From Flectonema sp. DT1601 (lineage: Eukaryota; Euglenozoa; Diplonemea; Diplonemida; Diplonemidae): DNA of 64,000 bases. Of this stretch, positions 61,340 to 64,000 are shown one piece after another. The stretch's first letter is position 1. Each line of letters starts with the position of its first letter. The position numbers and the translations under genes were made by a program. Location of the stretch: NCBI GenBank assembly GCA_964019425.1, contig OZ025793.1, forward strand, positions 1,054,001 to 1,118,000, in the 5' to 3' direction. The notes under the pieces were generated by a model. The model was given only the letters and a program-made list of their open reading frames with translations, was not told where the DNA came from and did no database searches.

Positions 61340-61906
61340 ATGGTGTTGTGGGAAGCTATAGTTATAATCCATCCAACTGTGGCGAGGGAGCAGCTGGCGA
61401 ACACGTTGAAGTCTTTTTGTAGAGTTCTACTTGAAGACGGTGGCGTTATTAGAAAACTCAGAAATGAAGGTATCATGAGAATGCACAGAGGTATGCATAC
61501 AGGCCCTATGGATAAAAGAAGAATGTACGTACCAGCAATCCATCAGTGGAGAATTCATGAACCTGTTGATGAGAAAATGTTCTTTCATGGAAGGTACATG
61601 GTGATGTTATTCGACGCTTCAGTAGACTCGGCGATGCATTTTCAAGAACTTGTAAACAACAATCAGTTTACTCTTGAGTGGCAGATTCGTCATCGTTCCA
61701 AACATCATCCGCTCGCTGCCTTTAAAGATCCCCACGACTATGAAATCGGTCACGATCTCAACAACGTATCCGAAGAAGAAGAAGAACTCCTACAATCTCA
61801 CAAGGGATGGAGCGAATGGAAAGGATTTCAGGCATCGAGATGGTCCAACTACCTCGCTCAACAGCCGGGTGGTACTTCAGAAATTACTACAGCGAGTTCA
61901 GCATGA
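61340..61906 (+). CDS. Mitochondrial ribosomal protein bS6m-like
   Basis: 188 residues. The N-terminal 105 residues fit the ribosomal protein bS6 fold: W-E-A-I-V-I-I-H-P opens the first strand, followed by the LEDGGVIRKLRNEGI turn and GRYMVMLFDAS strand. A basic loop (HRGMHTGPMDKRRMY) sits where bS6 contacts rRNA or bS18. The C-terminal 80 residues (about 110-188) are an extension, with Trp-rich helices (SHKGWSEWKGFQASRW) of a kind common in euglenozoan mitoribosomal proteins. No clear mitochondrial presequence is visible; some bS6m proteins use internal signals. Assignment rests on the N-terminal pattern and is moderately sure. Confidence 0.65.
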   Translation: MVLWEAIVIIHPTVAREQLANTLKSFCRVLLEDGGVIRKLRNEGIMRMHRGMHTGPMDKRRMYVPAIHQWRIHEPVDEKMFFHGRYMVMLFDASVDSAMHFQELVNNNQFTLEWQIRHRSKHHPLAAFKDPHDYEIGHDLNNVSEEEEELLQSHKGWSEWKGFQASRWSNYLAQQPGGTSEITTASSA

Positions 61907-62319
61907 ATATGACGTTGTTATTGTCGCTGATAACAATTGGTGAAAATAGACCGCTATCTATATAGTAGTTTCTATTAATGAGTAGCTACCAACACTGCGC
62001 AAGATTAGTTTTTGTACTGATATAAGCAGCTGTCCATCATGGCATTGTCCTGCCTGAATCTCGTCTGAGCCAGTAACCAGGAGTTGGTTACTTCTTTGGC
62101 TATTGCCTGGTAAAAGTATTTGCTAACAAATGAGTTAGTTCTTCTCGAAGAAAAGAACATCAAGCAGTGTTATATTTTGCAGTTCGGCAATCCTTAAAGA
62201 AGTTTATTTTGTCCAGTAGTTTTTTTTTTTTTTTAAACATCTTTCCCCTCTCAGATATATTACGGTGAAAAATCAATGTTAGATTCCGAATTAATGTACT
62301 TAATTTATCACCCATCAGT
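61907..62319 (+). other. Intergenic, 413 bp, with a 7-bp hairpin
   Basis: GTAACCA (62073-62079) pairs with TGGTTAC (62085-62091) across a 5-nt loop. A T-run and TTTCCCCTCTCAG, ending at 62254, is the likely acceptor for GUCD1, giving a 65-nt leader. Confidence 0.5.
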
Positions 62320-63009
62320 ATGTCTTCAAGAAAGCTTAAATGCATCAAGCAGGCTCATGACTTCGATTGCGGACTAGCTTGCGTAGCGATGGTAACAACT
62401 TACTTAACAAACGCTGAATCCCCCGAGAGTGAATTATCAAGAGTCACTGATGCTTTTATCGATATGGAAATCTGTGATAGTGACAGCTACACGAGAGGCA
62501 TATGGACAATTGAACTTTATTATTTGTTAGCTGAATTACTGGGAGAAAGAGAAAGAAAACTACAACTGAGTACAACTGAGATAATTAGCAACGCCTTAGC
62601 TCTGCTTCCCTTCTATGAACAGGATATTGGGGTTGACACTGCTAGGGTCTCGGCATTGTACTCAAAATTAAAATCTGAAGGGTCATTGCGACTACTAATG
62701 CGCAGGAAGAGTGTTGCTGAGATTACGAGGGATACTCTTGCTGGTTCTGTTTTTATATTTCTAGTTGACATCCTCATATTAAAATGTCGTAGTTGCAGAT
62801 ATTTCTCATTCTCAAATACTCCAACTGAAGTTGGTTCCTATCATGGACACTGTATTCTAGTTACTTCTATTGATCGTAAGAATGGTACCGTAACTTACCA
62901 CGATCCGAGTGCCGAATGCGACTCTTGTAATTGTGAGTTGGAAAACTTTGAAGCTGCCAGATCAGCTCCTGGAACAGACAATGATGCGATTCGAATATCG
63001 ATTTCTTGA
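62320..63009 (+). CDS. GUCD1: GUCD1-family protein (guanylyl cyclase domain-containing 1)
   Basis: 229 residues. It matches the GUCD1 family across its length. HDFDCGLACVAMV is the N-terminal Cys-containing motif (HWDCGLACSRMV in the human protein). TRGIWTIELYYLL, YHGHCILVTSIDR and LENFEAARSAPGTDNDAI follow in the same order and spacing. The family has a papain-like/C39-like fold with Cys near the N-terminus and His before the end, but its activity is not established. The name refers to an early domain annotation, not to proven cyclase function. It is unrelated to the receptor cyclase at 45621. The start is the first ATG after an acceptor AG at 62254. Confidence 0.88.
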   Translation: MSSRKLKCIKQAHDFDCGLACVAMVTTYLTNAESPESELSRVTDAFIDMEICDSDSYTRGIWTIELYYLLAELLGERERKLQLSTTEIISNALALLPFYEQDIGVDTARVSALYSKLKSEGSLRLLMRRKSVAEITRDTLAGSVFIFLVDILILKCRSCRYFSFSNTPTEVGSYHGHCILVTSIDRKNGTVTYHDPSAECDSCNCELENFEAARSAPGTDNDAIRISIS

Positions 63010-63742
63010 AGTACATACCTAAACAATATTAATAGACACTACACTTGTAAGACTGAAGTTACCCTAGAGGCGGACACGTTTGGTCTCCTCGCTAATTTGA
63101 TGTCGCAGTTGGGGCTGGCGCCCCAACTGCGAATTCTTTTTGTGCAAACCTCCGTCGTTAAAATATAATATAAAAAAAAATATTAAAAAGATTTCAGGAA
63201 TGAAGCTTTTCCACTCCCTACTTATTATTATTATTATTTTTTAATTTTTTTCTTCTTTTTATTTTTGTTTCCCTAACAAACTATTAGTTTATTAACTCCT
63301 CAGTCATTCCTTAGTTGTAAAATACATCGGAAGAGTGAAAAGAGGTTTTTTTTTTTTTTTTTTTTTCCTGCACCGACAAAGTCGGAGAAGAAACTATTCA
63401 GATTAAGAGCCGTTTATTTATTATGTCATGTTATCTATTTCCCTGTGCTCCAGTAATACTGTCAGCGATCAACAAAAATATAAAGGCTTTATCTGAATGG
63501 TTTTCTTTCTTACACATCCCTGACTAGTTTATTTTTCTATCCCTATTCCTGTTCCTTAAACACACTATTTCTTTTTGTTCAAAATCCTTTTGTAATTTAT
63601 ACTTTGACTAAATAAAATATAGGTTGGTATGTCTTCTTGCCTTTTTTTTTGTTGTTTGAGACGGTAGTTTGTGGTAGTTGTCGTTATTTTGATTCTATTT
63701 TGTGTGATCAAATATCCATTTTTTTACAAGTGGTTGCCAACC
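63010..63742 (+). other. Intergenic, 733 bp, with a perfect 13-bp hairpin
   Basis: AT-rich DNA around the hairpin at 63103-63132, which is listed separately. Later parts have T runs only. No clear acceptor right before 63743 could be picked out; TTACAAG and TTGCCAACC lie near it. Confidence 0.5.
63103..63132 (+). other. Perfect 13-bp GC-rich inverted repeat with 4-nt loop
   Basis: TCGCAGTTGGGGC at 63103-63115 pairs perfectly with GCCCCAACTGCGA at 63120-63132 around TGGC. An ATTCTTTTTG tract follows. It lies 93 bp after the GUCD1 stop in otherwise AT-rich DNA. A stem this long without mismatch is not expected by chance in 64 kb. It could be a structured 3' UTR element, an ncRNA hairpin or a terminator-like element. 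Confidence 0.8.
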
Positions 63743-64000
63743 ATGATGCGTCGGTTAGAAAAACCAGTTCTTGAAAGAAGAGCAGCGAGTGGTACAATGC
63801 AAGCACCAGTATCACCTGAATACAGAGCTTTACCGCCGAAAGTACCAAGTAAGCAAACTGTACATCAAACACCGCCTCGTGGACTGTTGAAGGCAGGGGG
63901 TCGGGTTACGAGTAAAAGCCCTGAATTAATTTTTGAAAGGAGAGAAGGCGGTAGTTCCAAATCCCTTCCAAATGCGGTATCTGATCAGGTGATGCTGTCA
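63743..64000 (+). CDS. Unrecognised protein, 5' part (runs off the window)
   Basis: An ATG at 63743 opens a frame of 86 codons to the end of the window without a stop. The sequence is rich in Arg, Pro, Ser and Lys (for example KPVLERRAASGTMQAP) and looks disordered. No domain can be recognised in this fragment. A second ATG follows directly, so the start could be the next codon. Confidence 0.55.
   Translation, partial: MMRRLEKPVLERRAASGTMQAPVSPEYRALPPKVPSKQTVHQTPPRGLLKAGGRVTSKSPELIFERREGGSSKSLPNAVSDQVMLS

Noticed and set aside
1-64000. CRISPR array, insertion sequence or prophage
   Set aside because: The window is eukaryotic with spliced genes; no direct-repeat array, transposase or phage gene was seen.

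Overview
The window looks like nuclear DNA of a flagellated protist, most likely a euglenozoan. Every convincing protein gene lies on the + strand. Many genes are preceded by a T-rich tract, an AG and then a short leader before the ATG (10-19 nt at 7411-7422, 9532-9543, 21650-21662 and 45601-45621). That is the layout expected of polycistronic transcription with spliced-leader trans-splicing. The receptor cyclase at 45621-49460 carries a catalytic domain close to trypanosome receptor adenylate cyclases, and SSNA1 is a flagellar/basal-body protein. At least five genes also have short cis-introns (about 60-85 bp, longer in SSNA1) that nearly all begin GTATG. That is unlike typical trypanosomatids, which have almost no cis-introns, and points to a diplonemid, a symbiontid or another deep euglenozoan line. 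No spliced-leader RNA gene was found, so the placement is an inference. The nuclear code is standard: TAA, TAG and TGA all end genes.

Layout. Positions 1-7095: the 3' part of a giant unrecognised protein with a 35-residue repeat. 7422-11278: a RAD51/RecA-like ATPase, a small coiled-coil protein and translation factor eIF5. 12112-19403: two adjacent ADP-ribosyltransferase genes, an NLR-like protein (ankyrin, ART, NACHT, pentapeptide, WD40) and a zinc-ribbon/PARP protein with a tankyrase-like catalytic end. 19646-25702: a Kelch protein, a secreted aldo/keto reductase and a coiled-coil protein with a 21-residue Cys/His repeat. 26726-32627: two phosphoinositide-linked proteins, an EF-hand PIP kinase and a FYVE pseudo-lipase. 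33276-36666: tandem protein kinases sharing an intron. 37736-45406: an FCP/SCP-like phosphatase, a possible three-exon microprotein gene, retromer VPS26, an SLC35B-type nucleotide-sugar/PAPS transporter, a PHD-PWWP chromatin reader and a small unknown. 45621-49460: the receptor cyclase. 49461-60036: about 10.5 kb with no convincing gene. 60037-63009: SSNA1 with two alternative first exons, a bS6m-like mitoribosomal protein and GUCD1. The window ends inside an unknown gene that starts at 63743.

Neighbouring genes are mostly unrelated in function, as expected for polycistronic units. The exceptions are the ADP-ribosyltransferase pair, the kinase pair and the two lipid-signalling genes. The strongest candidate for an undescribed system is the NLR-like/PARP pair at 12112-19403. 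It reads like a sensor-effector ADP-ribosylation module of innate-immunity type, but that role is inferred from domain architecture alone.
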